Shown: positions 1-7,436 of the stretch, piece after piece
Position numbering within the stretch: the first letter of the stretch is position 1
Layout: every line of letters starts with the position of its first letter
Origin: QZLE01 sp033852075
Lineage (GTDB): Bacteria > Pseudomonadota > Gammaproteobacteria > QZLD01
Length of the DNA stretch: 64,000 bases
Direction of reading: 5' to 3'
Assembly: GCA_033852075.1 (NCBI GenBank)
Contig: JAWSVC010000023.1
Coordinates: 1 to 64,000, forward strand
Translations under genes and position numbers: made by a program
Notes under the pieces: model-generated
Told to the model about the DNA's origin: nothing
The model's database searches: none
What the model saw: the letters and a program-made list of their open reading frames with translations, nothing else

Positions 1-545
1 AAGGCTAAAGGCCCTGGCATTTTAAAATCAACTAGCTGTAATAACTCTTCGCCGGTAATCATGCTCACCGGATCACCGGCGGTAGCTGTCTTGCTGGCAG
101 AAGGAGTTGACTTGCCTTGAGTGGTTCCTCCTTTGCTGGTGCATTGGTTCTCGCCCGATTCCTCTTTCTTTACCTTCTTCTTGGCTTGTTTTTTTTGCTT
201 TTTTTCGGGTTGATCTGGAATCTCGAATAATTCTACTAATGCTTCTGTATTGTCAGACTCTGGCTCAACATGTTGTTTTATTTGTTCTGTAACGAATATT
301 TGTTGATTTGCTAAAGCTTGGGCTATAAGGGTTAATGACTCAGGAGAAGGTTTTGCCGTTGGGTCAATTAGGCGTAATAGGTCATCAAGAGAGTTTTGTG
401 AACCACTTTTTGTATTTGTACTGAGGAATTGTATTAATTCTTTATAATAGTTGATATCCCTTTTGGGGCTGGCAATAGACGGTGCTCCTTTGCTAAAAAC
501 AAAGGTTCTATTATTTCTAGATTCTATTTTTAAATTTTGACCCAT
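1..545 (-). CDS. Rhs-family polymorphic toxin, N-terminal part (runs off the left edge)
   Basis: An open frame starts at the ATG whose complement is 543-545 and has no stop before base 1, so about 181 residues are visible. The first ~140 residues are low in recognisable structure and include a Lys-rich stretch (KKQKKQAKKKVKKEE). The last visible part has a single Cys followed by GDPVSMITGEELLQLVDF and MPGPLA. This is the conserved entry of the Rhs/YD-repeat core (GDPV-x-TGE...-DF-x-PGPL). Rhs proteins are large polymorphic toxins, often delivered by type VI secretion, with a variable C-terminal toxin and an adjacent immunity gene. Both would lie to the left of this window. No PAAR domain is visible in the N-terminus. 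A weak AGGA lies ~14 bases upstream of the start. Confidence 0.8.
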   Translation of the reverse strand, partial: MGQNLKIESRNNRTFVFSKGAPSIASPKRDINYYKELIQFLSTNTKSGSQNSLDDLLRLIDPTAKPSPESLTLIAQALANQQIFVTEQIKQHVEPESDNTEALVELFEIPDQPEKKQKKQAKKKVKKEESGENQCTSKGGTTQGKSTPSASKTATAGDPVSMITGEELLQLVDFKMPGPLA

Positions 546-864
546 ATTTGGTAAATATCCTAGTCCAAAGACCCATTAAATTATAGCTGTAATTTCAGAG
601 CATTTTCTGTGCATTGACTGCAATGGAATTTAATATAAGTAACTTAAATAAGAATTTGCAGCAATTGTTATAAATAAATTAATCAAAACTCGTTAGTTGA
701 TTTAACTCATTCATATTCAATATTTTTACAAAAAATTCTTCAGTAATCAACATTAATGACAGTATTTATAGCTATTAATTAGCGTAATGTCTTGATGTGT
801 TGTTAAAAGATTGTAGGATTGGTGTCTGCAGAAGTATTGGCAAAATCAAAAAGGAATTTATTTT
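546..864. other. Intergenic region between divergent Rhs and glycine-rich protein genes
   Basis: This is 319 bases of very AT-rich sequence between two divergently transcribed genes. It should hold promoters for both. I see no coding frame with a ribosome binding site, no convincing hairpin and no clear sigma-70 pair I would stand behind. Confidence 0.5.
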
Positions 865-2394
865 ATGTGCCTACGTATACTAATTTTTACATTATTTGTT
901 ATTGGTGCTCTGAATGTACAGGCAAAGAATATTGCTAAAACAACCGTTGATGCCAGATGGAGAACTTCCTTTGAATTTATGCCGATAGAATCAGATAAGG
1001 ATATGGGTTTAATTGGACTCCATTATGATATTTATCCATTTAAGTGGTGTGCTGACTGTTATATGGGGATCGGTGGGTATAGTGGAGCTACAGGTGAGGA
1101 AGGCGGTTTTTTTACAGCAGGATTAACAACTGGTTGGACGCATAAGTTATCTTCAAACTTTAAATCAGATATTGGCTTTCATATTGGTGGAGGAGGTGGT
1201 TCTGATGCAACATATCCTGGTGGTGGATTAATTATTCGGTCTCATGCAGGAATACAATATGTTAATAACTTTGGTATTAATTTGGGGGTGGCAAATATTG
1301 GTTTTCCAAATTCAACCAAAGTTGATAAATATGATTCACATTTTTATGCAGGAATAGTTTTGCCAACATCTATTTGGGTTGATTCGCTAGACTTAGATTT
1401 GAAAAATTATAATAGTGGTGGTGAAGTTGGTTTTAGAGTTTCTCCTGCATTTTTGATGTATAGACCAATTCAGGAGCCAATAACAAAGTCAGGGACATAT
1501 ACTTCTGGTAATAGAAATGACGATATTACATTGATGGGAATTCAACTAAGCTGGCATTATGGTGATGTTTTTTATCCATTAGAAATGTACGGGGCTGCTG
1601 GGGGAGGTGTAGATGGTTATGCTACGCTATTTAGTGGTATTGGGTATCAGCGTGATGGTATTTGGAGCGATTCTTTTTTATTTGAATCAAAAATACTTAT
1701 AGGTGTAGGTGGGGACGGCCGTTTAGATACAGGTGGAGGCGGATTGTTGCAACCAATGATAGGTTTAAGATTGCGATTAACTGAGCAACTATCATTTGCT
1801 GCATTTTTAGGGAAAACTTATGGATTAGATGGTCCATTTGAGTCAACTAATGCAGAGTTTTCATTGTCTTGGAGTTCGAAAATGCCTAAATCAGAAGGCG
1901 TCGGGGCTTCATTGTTCGATGATAGTGTATTTGAATTTTCTAGATGGAATGGGGCATTGGCAAATAAAACTTATTTTACATCATCTGATATTTTACAAAC
2001 AGATGGAGAGCAATTTGCTTCTAAGTTACATCTGTTTGGGGTTCAATTAGAGAAACCATTAAATAATTACTTATCTGTAGTTGGTAATACTTATTGGGCT
2101 CATACTGGAAATATTGGTTCATATGCAGAAGGAGGCTTGGGTTTAAAGGCTAATTTGTCTATTGTAAAAAATATTGACGTTTTTGCTCAAACTCAGTTAG
2201 TGGTAGCAGGAGGAGGGGATGTTGATGTTGATAATGGATTTTTGGTTTCTGGTGAAGTTGGAGTTGGTATAAACCTGATTGATGAGATGTTTTTTGATTT
2301 TAGCTACGGATATACACAATCATCCCAACGGAATTTTAAGGCAGAAATGTTAACTATAAAGCTTCGATGGAATACAGAGTCAATTTTTAAATAA
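865..2394 (+). CDS. Secreted/outer-membrane glycine-rich protein with three internal repeats (paralogue of 30679-32214)
   Basis: The product is 509 aa with an N-terminal signal peptide (hydrophobic residues 3-18, cleavage likely after VQA). The rest alternates short hydrophobic strands with Gly/Asn turns and ends in an aromatic-terminated strand (LRWNTESIFK), as expected of an outer-membrane beta-barrel. Three internal repeats of roughly 120 aa can be seen. Each opens with a strand like LIGLHYD, LMGIQLSWH or LFGVQLEKP, has a Gly run in the middle (HIGGGGGSD, IGVGGDGRLDTGGGG, VVAGGGDVDVDNG), and ends in a strand such as FSLSW. The same plan and many identical residues (e.g. DMGLIGLHYD versus DMGIMGIHYD) occur in the protein at 30679-32214. 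I do not recognise a named family and assign no function. A GGAAT precedes the ATG. Confidence 0.8.
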   Translation: MCLRILIFTLFVIGALNVQAKNIAKTTVDARWRTSFEFMPIESDKDMGLIGLHYDIYPFKWCADCYMGIGGYSGATGEEGGFFTAGLTTGWTHKLSSNFKSDIGFHIGGGGGSDATYPGGGLIIRSHAGIQYVNNFGINLGVANIGFPNSTKVDKYDSHFYAGIVLPTSIWVDSLDLDLKNYNSGGEVGFRVSPAFLMYRPIQEPITKSGTYTSGNRNDDITLMGIQLSWHYGDVFYPLEMYGAAGGGVDGYATLFSGIGYQRDGIWSDSFLFESKILIGVGGDGRLDTGGGGLLQPMIGLRLRLTEQLSFAAFLGKTYGLDGPFESTNAEFSLSWSSKMPKSEGVGASLFDDSVFEFSRWNGALANKTYFTSSDILQTDGEQFASKLHLFGVQLEKPLNNYLSVVGNTYWAHTGNIGSYAEGGLGLKANLSIVKNIDVFAQTQLVVAGGGDVDVDNGFLVSGEVGVGINLIDEMFFDFSYGYTQSSQRNFKAEMLTIKLRWNTESIFK

Positions 2395-2421
2395 AAAACC
2401 CTTGGTAATACCAAGGGTTTT
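2395..2421. terminator. Bidirectional intrinsic terminator
   Basis: A perfect 12-bp stem (AAAACCCTTGGT / ACCAAGGGTTTT) with a 3-base loop starts directly after the stop codon of the upstream gene and has A/T runs on both sides. It can serve the + gene ending at 2394 and the - gene ending at 2427. Confidence 0.9.
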
Positions 2422-2426
2422 ACTGG

Positions 2427-2846
2427 CTAAATCTTTGGGGCATTTATTACTTGTTTTTTATTCGAAGGATCTGCTGCATAATTAGCAAATAGCTTTACAC
2501 CTAGGTATACCCATGTTGCTCTTAAGCGAGACATTCCATCTTCTATGCTCATGGTATAGAGAAGTTTATCTGCTAACCCTCGATAACTTTTAACGTTTAA
2601 TAGCTCATGTCGCATTAGTTGGTAAAAAGCATCATGTACCAATGAACTGCGCATGAAATTTGTTGTATCTACTGTAGGTCCTGATGGGCCATCCCATGCA
2701 TACCCTTTTTTTATCATTAATTCACCGTTAGGGGATAAATTAATATATTCAGTTTCAATATTACTAGAAGGAATGATTGGTGTGGTTACCTTATATGCAT
2801 CAGATAGCTGATATTTATATCCGTTCTTATAAGAAATGCATTTCAT
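2427..2846 (-). CDS. DUF1353-like protein
   Basis: The product is 139 aa and soluble. A central segment GYAWDGPSGPTVDT followed by SLVHDAFYQLMR, and then a DKLLY...MSRLRATWVY helix, matches the layout of the DUF1353 family, which is common in phages and in bacterial chromosomes: a G-W-DG-S-P loop, then an HD pair, then a small helical part. The biochemical role of the family is unknown. The length is typical. GGACTATTAA before the ATG supplies a weak Shine-Dalgarno. Its stop sits 5 bases from the shared terminator at 2395-2421. It may be a domesticated phage gene; the context does not settle that. Confidence 0.6.
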   Translation of the reverse strand: MKCISYKNGYKYQLSDAYKVTTPIIPSSNIETEYINLSPNGELMIKKGYAWDGPSGPTVDTTNFMRSSLVHDAFYQLMRHELLNVKSYRGLADKLLYTMSIEDGMSRLRATWVYLGVKLFANYAADPSNKKQVINAPKI

Positions 2847-2894
2847 TTAATAGTCCATTTACTGATAGTTAATATTTAATGTAGAGCGTGTATA

Positions 2895-3665
2895 TTAAAC
2901 CTTTTTAGCAATTATATGTATATAGCGCCCTAATGATCTGAATGGTTCGACTTGTGAGAATTTCAATTCGGTTTCTATAACTGCATCCGGGTGTTGGTTT
3001 CTAATTTTTTTATCAGCAATATAGTCGTTAAAAACTCTTATTCCGCTGAACTGCAAAACTTCAAAATTATTATCATTACACCAGGTGAATACATCCTCAA
3101 TATGTAATGGGTTAAGCGGGGTGAGACTTCCTTTTATGCCAACAAAATCATTAGAGGTTGCTTTGTAATAGTTACCTTTTAATAAATTCTTATAAATTAT
3201 TGAATTAACGTTGAAAAAGGCTAAAGATAAAATGCCATTTGGTTTTAGACACTTGTATAGATAACTTAAAGCTTTATCTGGCTTTGCCATCCATTCTAAT
3301 ACTGCATGACATAAAATAAGGTCAGCATCTGTTTTGATCTTTGTGGGTAATTCTTGAATAGAACAATTAATAAAGTTGACAGAATTGATTCCTGCATTAA
3401 TAGCTTGTTTTTTTGCCATTGCTAGCATTTCAGTAGAAATGTCACAGATTGTAACTTGATGTTTTTTTGCTAGTTCAATCGAAAAAAATCCTTGGCCACC
3501 ACCTGCATCAATAATATTAAGTGGCGTTTTTAAGAATGGTTCCAAGTCTCGTTTTAATACTGCAAGGCGGATTTTACCTTTAAGGCTATTGTAAACGTTT
3601 TTATGGAAGTGATTTGCTAAATCATCAAAATTTTTATCTTTAGTTGTATCATATTTAATATGCAT
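2895..3665 (-). CDS. cmoM: tRNA 5-carboxymethoxyuridine methyltransferase CmoM
   Basis: CmoM (formerly SmtA/YecP) uses SAM to methylate cmo5U34 to mcmo5U34 in the tRNA wobble position. The 256-aa product matches the family along its length: a DKNFDDLANHFHKNVY start, SAM motif I IIDAGGGQGFFS (residues ~51-62), CDIST acidic loop, LILCHAVLEWMAKPDKAL, the GILSLAFFN strand, GIRVFNDY, and the closing QVEPFRSLGRYIHIIAKK. The E. coli protein has equivalent motifs (NFDDIA, DAGGGEG, HAVLEWVADP, GVRVFHDY, LGRYIH). It is transcribed alone or with its minus-strand neighbours; no cmoA/cmoB is nearby. Confidence 0.93.
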   Translation of the reverse strand: MHIKYDTTKDKNFDDLANHFHKNVYNSLKGKIRLAVLKRDLEPFLKTPLNIIDAGGGQGFFSIELAKKHQVTICDISTEMLAMAKKQAINAGINSVNFINCSIQELPTKIKTDADLILCHAVLEWMAKPDKALSYLYKCLKPNGILSLAFFNVNSIIYKNLLKGNYYKATSNDFVGIKGSLTPLNPLHIEDVFTWCNDNNFEVLQFSGIRVFNDYIADKKIRNQHPDAVIETELKFSQVEPFRSLGRYIHIIAKKV

Positions 3666-3712
3666 TATTTTGTTCTTATCGGCTTAAAGAGAATAATGCG
3701 CGGCATATTACA

Positions 3713-4414
3713 TTATACCCATCCTAAAAGCATTGATATTCCAAGAGCAAAAATAATTAGTCCAGAAATAAAATGTAGTATACGGATGTTGTTATCTTTC
3801 CATGATGATATGTCTTCAACACGACTTATTCCGTAATAAACAATTATTGTTATAGCGATCATTGGTGAGATAAATATTATGTTATATAAAACCAGCATCG
3901 GCAAAGTGTTTAATATTTCCATAAATGAAAGCATGCCACCCAAGATCACATAAGGCCCTATAGTGCAAGGTAGGAGGAATAGGGTAACAAAAAGACCAAT
4001 ACCAAATGCGCCATAAGGTGATGTAACTTTACTTATAATTTTTTGAACTTTAGGGCGAAATCCCATAGGCATTTCTGTAGCTATATTTGCCGGTTTATAG
4101 ATTAGAAAATCTTTGATATGAAGCGATCCTAATAATACTGCTCCGCCACCTAGTATTTTATATAGCCATAGGCGAATTTCAGTTATTCCTTGAACTAGCT
4201 GAAATGATTTGATAATAAATATGCCATAAATCATATACATAATAAAAACAGCAACAGAAAAGGCTAGTCCTGACCAAATGATATTTGACTTCTTTTGGGG
4301 ATTGTATGTAATTATTGCAATTAGCATCATTGTAAGCACAGCTAACGCGCAAGGATTAATAGCATCAACAATTGCAAGAGATATTACTTTGGTAAGTGTT
4401 AAGTTATTTTCCAT
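3713..4414 (-). CDS. CcdA/DsbD-type transmembrane thiol-electron carrier
   Basis: This is an integral membrane protein with about six hydrophobic segments. It has the paired Cys-Pro signatures of the CcdA/DsbD transmembrane family: DAINPCALAVL in the first helix and LLPCTIGPYVI in the fourth. These cysteines pass electrons from cytoplasmic thioredoxin to a periplasmic partner. The start at 4414 (MENNLTLTK) is chosen over the in-frame ATG at 4432, because GGTGA lies five bases upstream of it and the gene then overlaps the end of the upstream thioredoxin-like gene by only 11 bases (ATGGAAAATAA). The overlap implies translational coupling, so the pair probably forms one redox relay. The final substrate is unknown. 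The protein is distinct from cytochrome-c-maturation CcdA in context, since no ccm genes are near. Confidence 0.8.
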   Translation of the reverse strand: MENNLTLTKVISLAIVDAINPCALAVLTMMLIAIITYNPQKKSNIIWSGLAFSVAVFIMYMIYGIFIIKSFQLVQGITEIRLWLYKILGGGAVLLGSLHIKDFLIYKPANIATEMPMGFRPKVQKIISKVTSPYGAFGIGLFVTLFLLPCTIGPYVILGGMLSFMEILNTLPMLVLYNIIFISPMIAITIIVYYGISRVEDISSWKDNNIRILHFISGLIIFALGISMLLGWV

Positions 4415-5129
4415 ATTGTTCACCAAATTCAAATTCTGGACTGTTATACATTAATAGCCAACCATTAAATTCTTTGGAATTATCAAAAGTAACTTTATCG
4501 CCTGATAGTGGAACCTCTCTAGTGTCAGATAGAGCGGCATCTTTAGGAATTGTTCCATTAATCAAAAAATCTTTAAGTATTTGATTGAGAGAAGTTTGAT
4601 TTTTAGGAGCATCAATGGTTGTTTTTATAGCTACCCTTGATTTATACCAGATTTTTGGTAACCCAGGGATTTCTTGTATATCTAAGTCTTTAAATGTTAC
4701 GGATTTGTTGGCTAAAACAATATTATTGTTTTTATTGGTTATTGCAGCGTTTATCCCATCTAATATAGGAGTGTCTCCTACAATTGATTGATTTTTAAGT
4801 TCTCCACTAATTAATAGTGGAACTCCAAGGCCAGTTTTATATTTATCATTATATGTAAGTATGAGAGGTGCGTTTTGTCTTTGTTGATAAATTTCATATT
4901 CAATTATCATAACGTCTCTAGTTCGAACTAAATTGTTAAGCAAATATGGATCAACATTTGCACAATGAGGGCAACCAATTCCAGTGAAATAAATAAAATA
5001 AGTACGACCTTCTTTTTTTACAGCCTCTGTTGTTTGTACTGGGTTGGGTATGGTCTTCTTTGAGTTAAATGAATGAAATGCGATAAGACCAAATACAATC
5101 AATACGATTATAAATATAACTTTTTTCAC
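4404..5129 (-). CDS. Membrane-anchored periplasmic thioredoxin-fold protein (CPHC)
   Basis: The product is 241 aa. Residues ~3-17 are a hydrophobic N-terminal anchor or signal. A thioredoxin-like start follows, YFTGIGCPHCANVDPYL, with redox motif CPHC at about residues 53-56, and a later GVPLLI segment gives the cis-proline characteristic of the fold. The C-terminal ~100 residues are not recognisable. It overlaps the CcdA-like gene downstream, which would supply electrons to the CPHC pair. CPHC is the DsbA-type dipeptide, so an oxidase or isomerase role cannot be excluded. The coupling to a CcdA-like carrier argues for a reductant role; this is inference. Confidence 0.75.
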   Translation of the reverse strand: MKKVIFIIVLIVFGLIAFHSFNSKKTIPNPVQTTEAVKKEGRTYFIYFTGIGCPHCANVDPYLLNNLVRTRDVMIIEYEIYQQRQNAPLILTYNDKYKTGLGVPLLISGELKNQSIVGDTPILDGINAAITNKNNNIVLANKSVTFKDLDIQEIPGLPKIWYKSRVAIKTTIDAPKNQTSLNQILKDFLINGTIPKDAALSDTREVPLSGDKVTFDNSKEFNGWLLMYNSPEFEFGEQYGK

Positions 5130-5253
5130 ATTATTAGTCCTATTTCTGATACAAATGTTTTTGTCTATATCAAAAATAAAATGGTTATTATTTTTGATTA
5201 TTTTAACCGGGAATCTATTTTAAATTATAATCATTAATGTTGAGATTCCCGAT

Positions 5254-5263
5254 AATATTGCAC
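5254..5263 (-). promoter_or_regulatory. Isolated copy of the operator-like half-site upstream of the thioredoxin-like gene
   Basis: AATATTGCAC here matches the inverted half-site of the three-copy cluster at 5901-5969 (ATTTATATTGCAC). It lies ~125 bases upstream of the thioredoxin-like gene. A 9-bp inverted repeat (CGGGAATCT / AGATTCCCG, 5208-5251, long loop) lies between it and the gene. This suggests the two minus-strand transcription units share a regulator. A 10-base match in AT-rich DNA is modest evidence. Confidence 0.35.
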
Positions 5264-5283
5264 AATAAGGTAAAAATATCTTA

Positions 5284-5544
5284 TTAAGCAAGCTTTATAT
5301 CAAGCTCATTTAAACGCTGTTTAAGAGAGTTTAGTTCAGTTTGTTGAGCTTTGATAACATCTTGTAAAGCAAGAGTTTCATTAGGTAGAGCATTTTGAAA
5401 ATTATTTCTAAACCCTCTGCAGCGTCCCATGCCAAAGCCTGTTTCTCTGCTAAAATTGTTTCTATTTGCAGTATTGCACTGACCTTTACCTCGGCCGCTC
5501 ATTGGTCCCATGCCTTGAGGACCTGTTTTATCGTATCCTGGCAT
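5284..5544 (-). CDS. DUF5320 family small protein
   Basis: The product is 86 aa. The N-terminus MPGYDKTGPQGMGPMSGRG, followed by a Gly/Arg/Cys-containing segment (GQCNTANR, GMGRCRGFRNN), is the hallmark of DUF5320 proteins. The C-terminal ~35 residues form a short coiled coil (IKAQQTELNSLKQRLNELD). Such proteins are commonly encoded beside DUF134 regulators and metal- or iron-sulfur-related genes. Their function is not established. A clear AGAGGA precedes the ATG. It lies 11 bases downstream of the DUF134 gene, so the two are co-transcribed. Confidence 0.8.
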   Translation of the reverse strand: MPGYDKTGPQGMGPMSGRGKGQCNTANRNNFSRETGFGMGRCRGFRNNFQNALPNETLALQDVIKAQQTELNSLKQRLNELDIKLA

Positions 5545-5555
5545 ATTAATTTCCT

Positions 5556-5870
5556 CTAATGTTGGTTGTTGATTTCGTTGGAGACTTTAAAATCTCCCCC
5601 TTCAATTTTAAGAGCCCAACCATTTGTAAGGGCTGTAGCAACAATAGTTCTAGCTTCATTAACAAGCCTTGAAAAGGTAGAGCGTGAAATACCCATAAGT
5701 TTTGCAGCCTCAACTTGCTCTATTTTTTTCATATCAGCTAATCGCAATGCTTCTAGCTGATCGTGAGATAAAGTGATTTGCTGTAACTCACGCATTTTTA
5801 AGCCTTGAGGTTTATAAAATCGTGATATTGGATCACTAGCAATGCGTCTTTTCATTCGCGGTCTTGGCAC
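5556..5870 (-). CDS. DUF134 / UPF0251 family DNA-binding protein
   Basis: The product is 104 aa with a GTG start (GTGCCAAGACC) preceded by AGGAG at a 6-base spacing. MPRPRMKRRI is the typical beginning of UPF0251 proteins. The second half is a sigma-factor-like helix-turn-helix: LSHDQLEALRLADMKKIEQV then EAAKLMGISRSTFSRLVNEA. This fold implies DNA binding. It is first in a two-gene unit with DUF5320. The repeated 13-bp half-sites immediately upstream (5901-5969) are the obvious candidate for its own operator; that is inference from position and symmetry. Confidence 0.82.
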   Translation of the reverse strand: MPRPRMKRRIASDPISRFYKPQGLKMRELQQITLSHDQLEALRLADMKKIEQVEAAKLMGISRSTFSRLVNEARTIVATALTNGWALKIEGGDFKVSNEINNQH

Positions 5871-5900
5871 TATAAACTCCTGTTAATGTTATGAACATAT

Positions 5901-5969
5901 GTGCAATATAAATAATAGATGATTTGTTTGTTTAAATCAATTTATATTGCACATGTGTGCAATATAAAT
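5901..5969. promoter_or_regulatory. Three-copy 13-bp operator-like half-site cluster
   Basis: The sequence GTGCAATATAAAT occurs at 5901-5913 and 5957-5969 on the + strand, and inverted (ATTTATATTGCAC) at 5940-5952. The latter two form a 12-bp-armed dyad with a 4-base centre (ATGT). The cluster lies 31 bases upstream of the DUF134 start, where a promoter and operator are expected. A fourth, partial copy is at 5254-5263. The most economical reading is a binding array for the DUF134 HTH protein. Confidence 0.65.
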
Positions 5970-5988
5970 AGTTAAAGTCTGTAGCTAG

Positions 5989-6159
5989 TTATATAATCAG
6001 TGAGTCAAGACAACCATCTTCTACAAGCTCCTGATAGCGATAGAACGTATCACGGGATACACCCATAACCTTACAAACTTTGGATACATTTCCAAGCTCT
6101 TCAGCTAAATTGAGCAAACCTGCTTTGTTTTTAATGATTGGATTGTTAGTATGCAACAT
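5989..6159 (-). pseudogene. IS481-type transposase, N-terminal remnant
   Basis: About 56 codons remain, starting at the ATG at 6159 with a GGGGGG-rich ribosome binding site. They encode the N-terminal helix-turn-helix typical of IS481 transposases: NLAEELGNVSKVCKVMGVSR, then DTFYRYQELVEDG. Full proteins are several hundred residues and carry a DDE domain. Here the frame stops at 5989 after DSLII, so the catalytic part is gone. It is a dead relic, bounded on the left by the operator cluster of the DUF134 gene. Confidence 0.75.
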
Positions 6160-6241
6160 GAGAGTTCCCCCCTTTTTTGTTTTGATTAAAATATTCGACA
6201 CCTTTATCAAAACGGGTAACTCTCACTTTTTCAAGATGAAG

Positions 6242-6267
6242 TGTCAGATTAGATCTGAACTAATACA
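6242..6267 (-). repeat. Probable terminal inverted repeat of the IS481 remnant
   Basis: The complement reads TGTATTAGTTCAGATC followed by TAATCTGACA. It starts TGT, contains an AGATC-centred TCAGAT...ATCTGA dyad, and lies ~80 bases upstream of the remnant transposase start, the usual position of an IS481 end. No matching right end was found, consistent with truncation. Confidence 0.45.
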
Positions 6268-6268
6268 C

Positions 6269-7414
6269 TTACTCTGTACTAGCTTCTAAAGTTCTACGAA
6301 TTTTGAACATGATTTTTTCAAATGAATTATCAATTTCAAGTCCACCTTCATAAAGCTCCATGATCTGTGACTTACTACTTTCCAGTAGTTTCCTAAAATG
6401 ACATTCTTCAGCCTCTGATAAATCCAGCGAGATAAAGGTTGCATCCATTTCCTGAATAAGCCTTTCTAGTAATTCTCCGCTTCGATCTTTGTGGTCGGCA
6501 TATTGTTTTTCGATATATTCAACTGCAGATTGTGTATCTTTAATTAATCTTTTTAGTACTGATCTTTGTTTTTCTACTTCCATTTGAAGTGTTATAGCTC
6601 TAATTCTACTATCAGCACTACTTAGAAATGGAGCAATGTTATCCTTAATTCTCCCATACTTTTCCATATCATCCATTGGCATGTTTTTAATAAGCATAGA
6701 GATATTATTAAAATTAACTATTGTACGTGCGCCAAAATCAAAAAATCTTCCTTTGTCTTTAGCTCTATTTAACAGTTCGTTTTCCATGTTTTCTTTTTCA
6801 GGGGTAATGTTATTTCCGTAAAAGAAAATTCCTTTTGATGTCCTTATTTGAAATGATACGTGTAGATCATATGATTCACATGCTGCGAAAATTTCATTAG
6901 ATAGCTCATCATAGTTATTACACAAGATACATTTTTCGATAGCTATTAGTAAGCCACCTAGTTCACCTGCTGTAGACATTGCCTCTAGAGCTGTTTCCCA
7001 TATTTCATTAGCATCAGCTTGTACATCGTCAATAATTTGTTTGTTTTTAGCAGCAACTTGAATTCTAACTTTGAACTCATCTCCATCAAACGGTATTGAA
7101 ATAACATCATCACAACCAGAAAGATAACAATCAAGTCTTTCTTCCAGACTTTCAACATTAGTTAAGATAACAACAGGAGTTTTAAAGGTGTCTTCGTCTT
7201 CTTTTAATTTTTTACAAGCTTCAAGTCCTGAATCTTCAAATTCAGTAGTGTCTATTATTATGCAAGACGGATTATCAATTAGTGTATTATCAGCTAGTTC
7301 CGTAAGTGTGCTATAAAACTTTAAGCTATGCTCAGCCAAATTTTCATTACAGAACTTCTCAACATTTTCACTGTTAGTAACAAGTGCTATTTTATAAGAT
7401 GTTGTATCACTCAT
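6269..7414 (-). CDS. Degenerate receiver-domain protein ending the chemotaxis operon
   Basis: The product is 381 aa. Residues ~7-125 have the receiver fold: the phospho-acceptor-like Asp in IIIDTTEF, and VVILTN with the conserved Thr. The acidic pair after beta-1 is replaced (IALVTNSE), and the usual Lys-Pro of beta-5 reads ISIPFD, so phosphorylation is doubtful. Residues ~150-260 could be a small sensory domain. The C-terminus (~260-381) is helical with coiled-coil stretches (QMEVEKQRSVLKRLIKDTQ). It follows cheD by 22 bases in the same direction, so it is probably an adaptor or output component of this pathway. Function is not assigned. Confidence 0.6.
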   Translation of the reverse strand: MSDTTSYKIALVTNSENVEKFCNENLAEHSLKFYSTLTELADNTLIDNPSCIIIDTTEFEDSGLEACKKLKEDEDTFKTPVVILTNVESLEERLDCYLSGCDDVISIPFDGDEFKVRIQVAAKNKQIIDDVQADANEIWETALEAMSTAGELGGLLIAIEKCILCNNYDELSNEIFAACESYDLHVSFQIRTSKGIFFYGNNITPEKENMENELLNRAKDKGRFFDFGARTIVNFNNISMLIKNMPMDDMEKYGRIKDNIAPFLSSADSRIRAITLQMEVEKQRSVLKRLIKDTQSAVEYIEKQYADHKDRSGELLERLIQEMDATFISLDLSEAEECHFRKLLESSKSQIMELYEGGLEIDNSFEKIMFKIRRTLEASTE

Positions 7415-7436
7415 TGTATTTCCTTCTTAAAAATGT

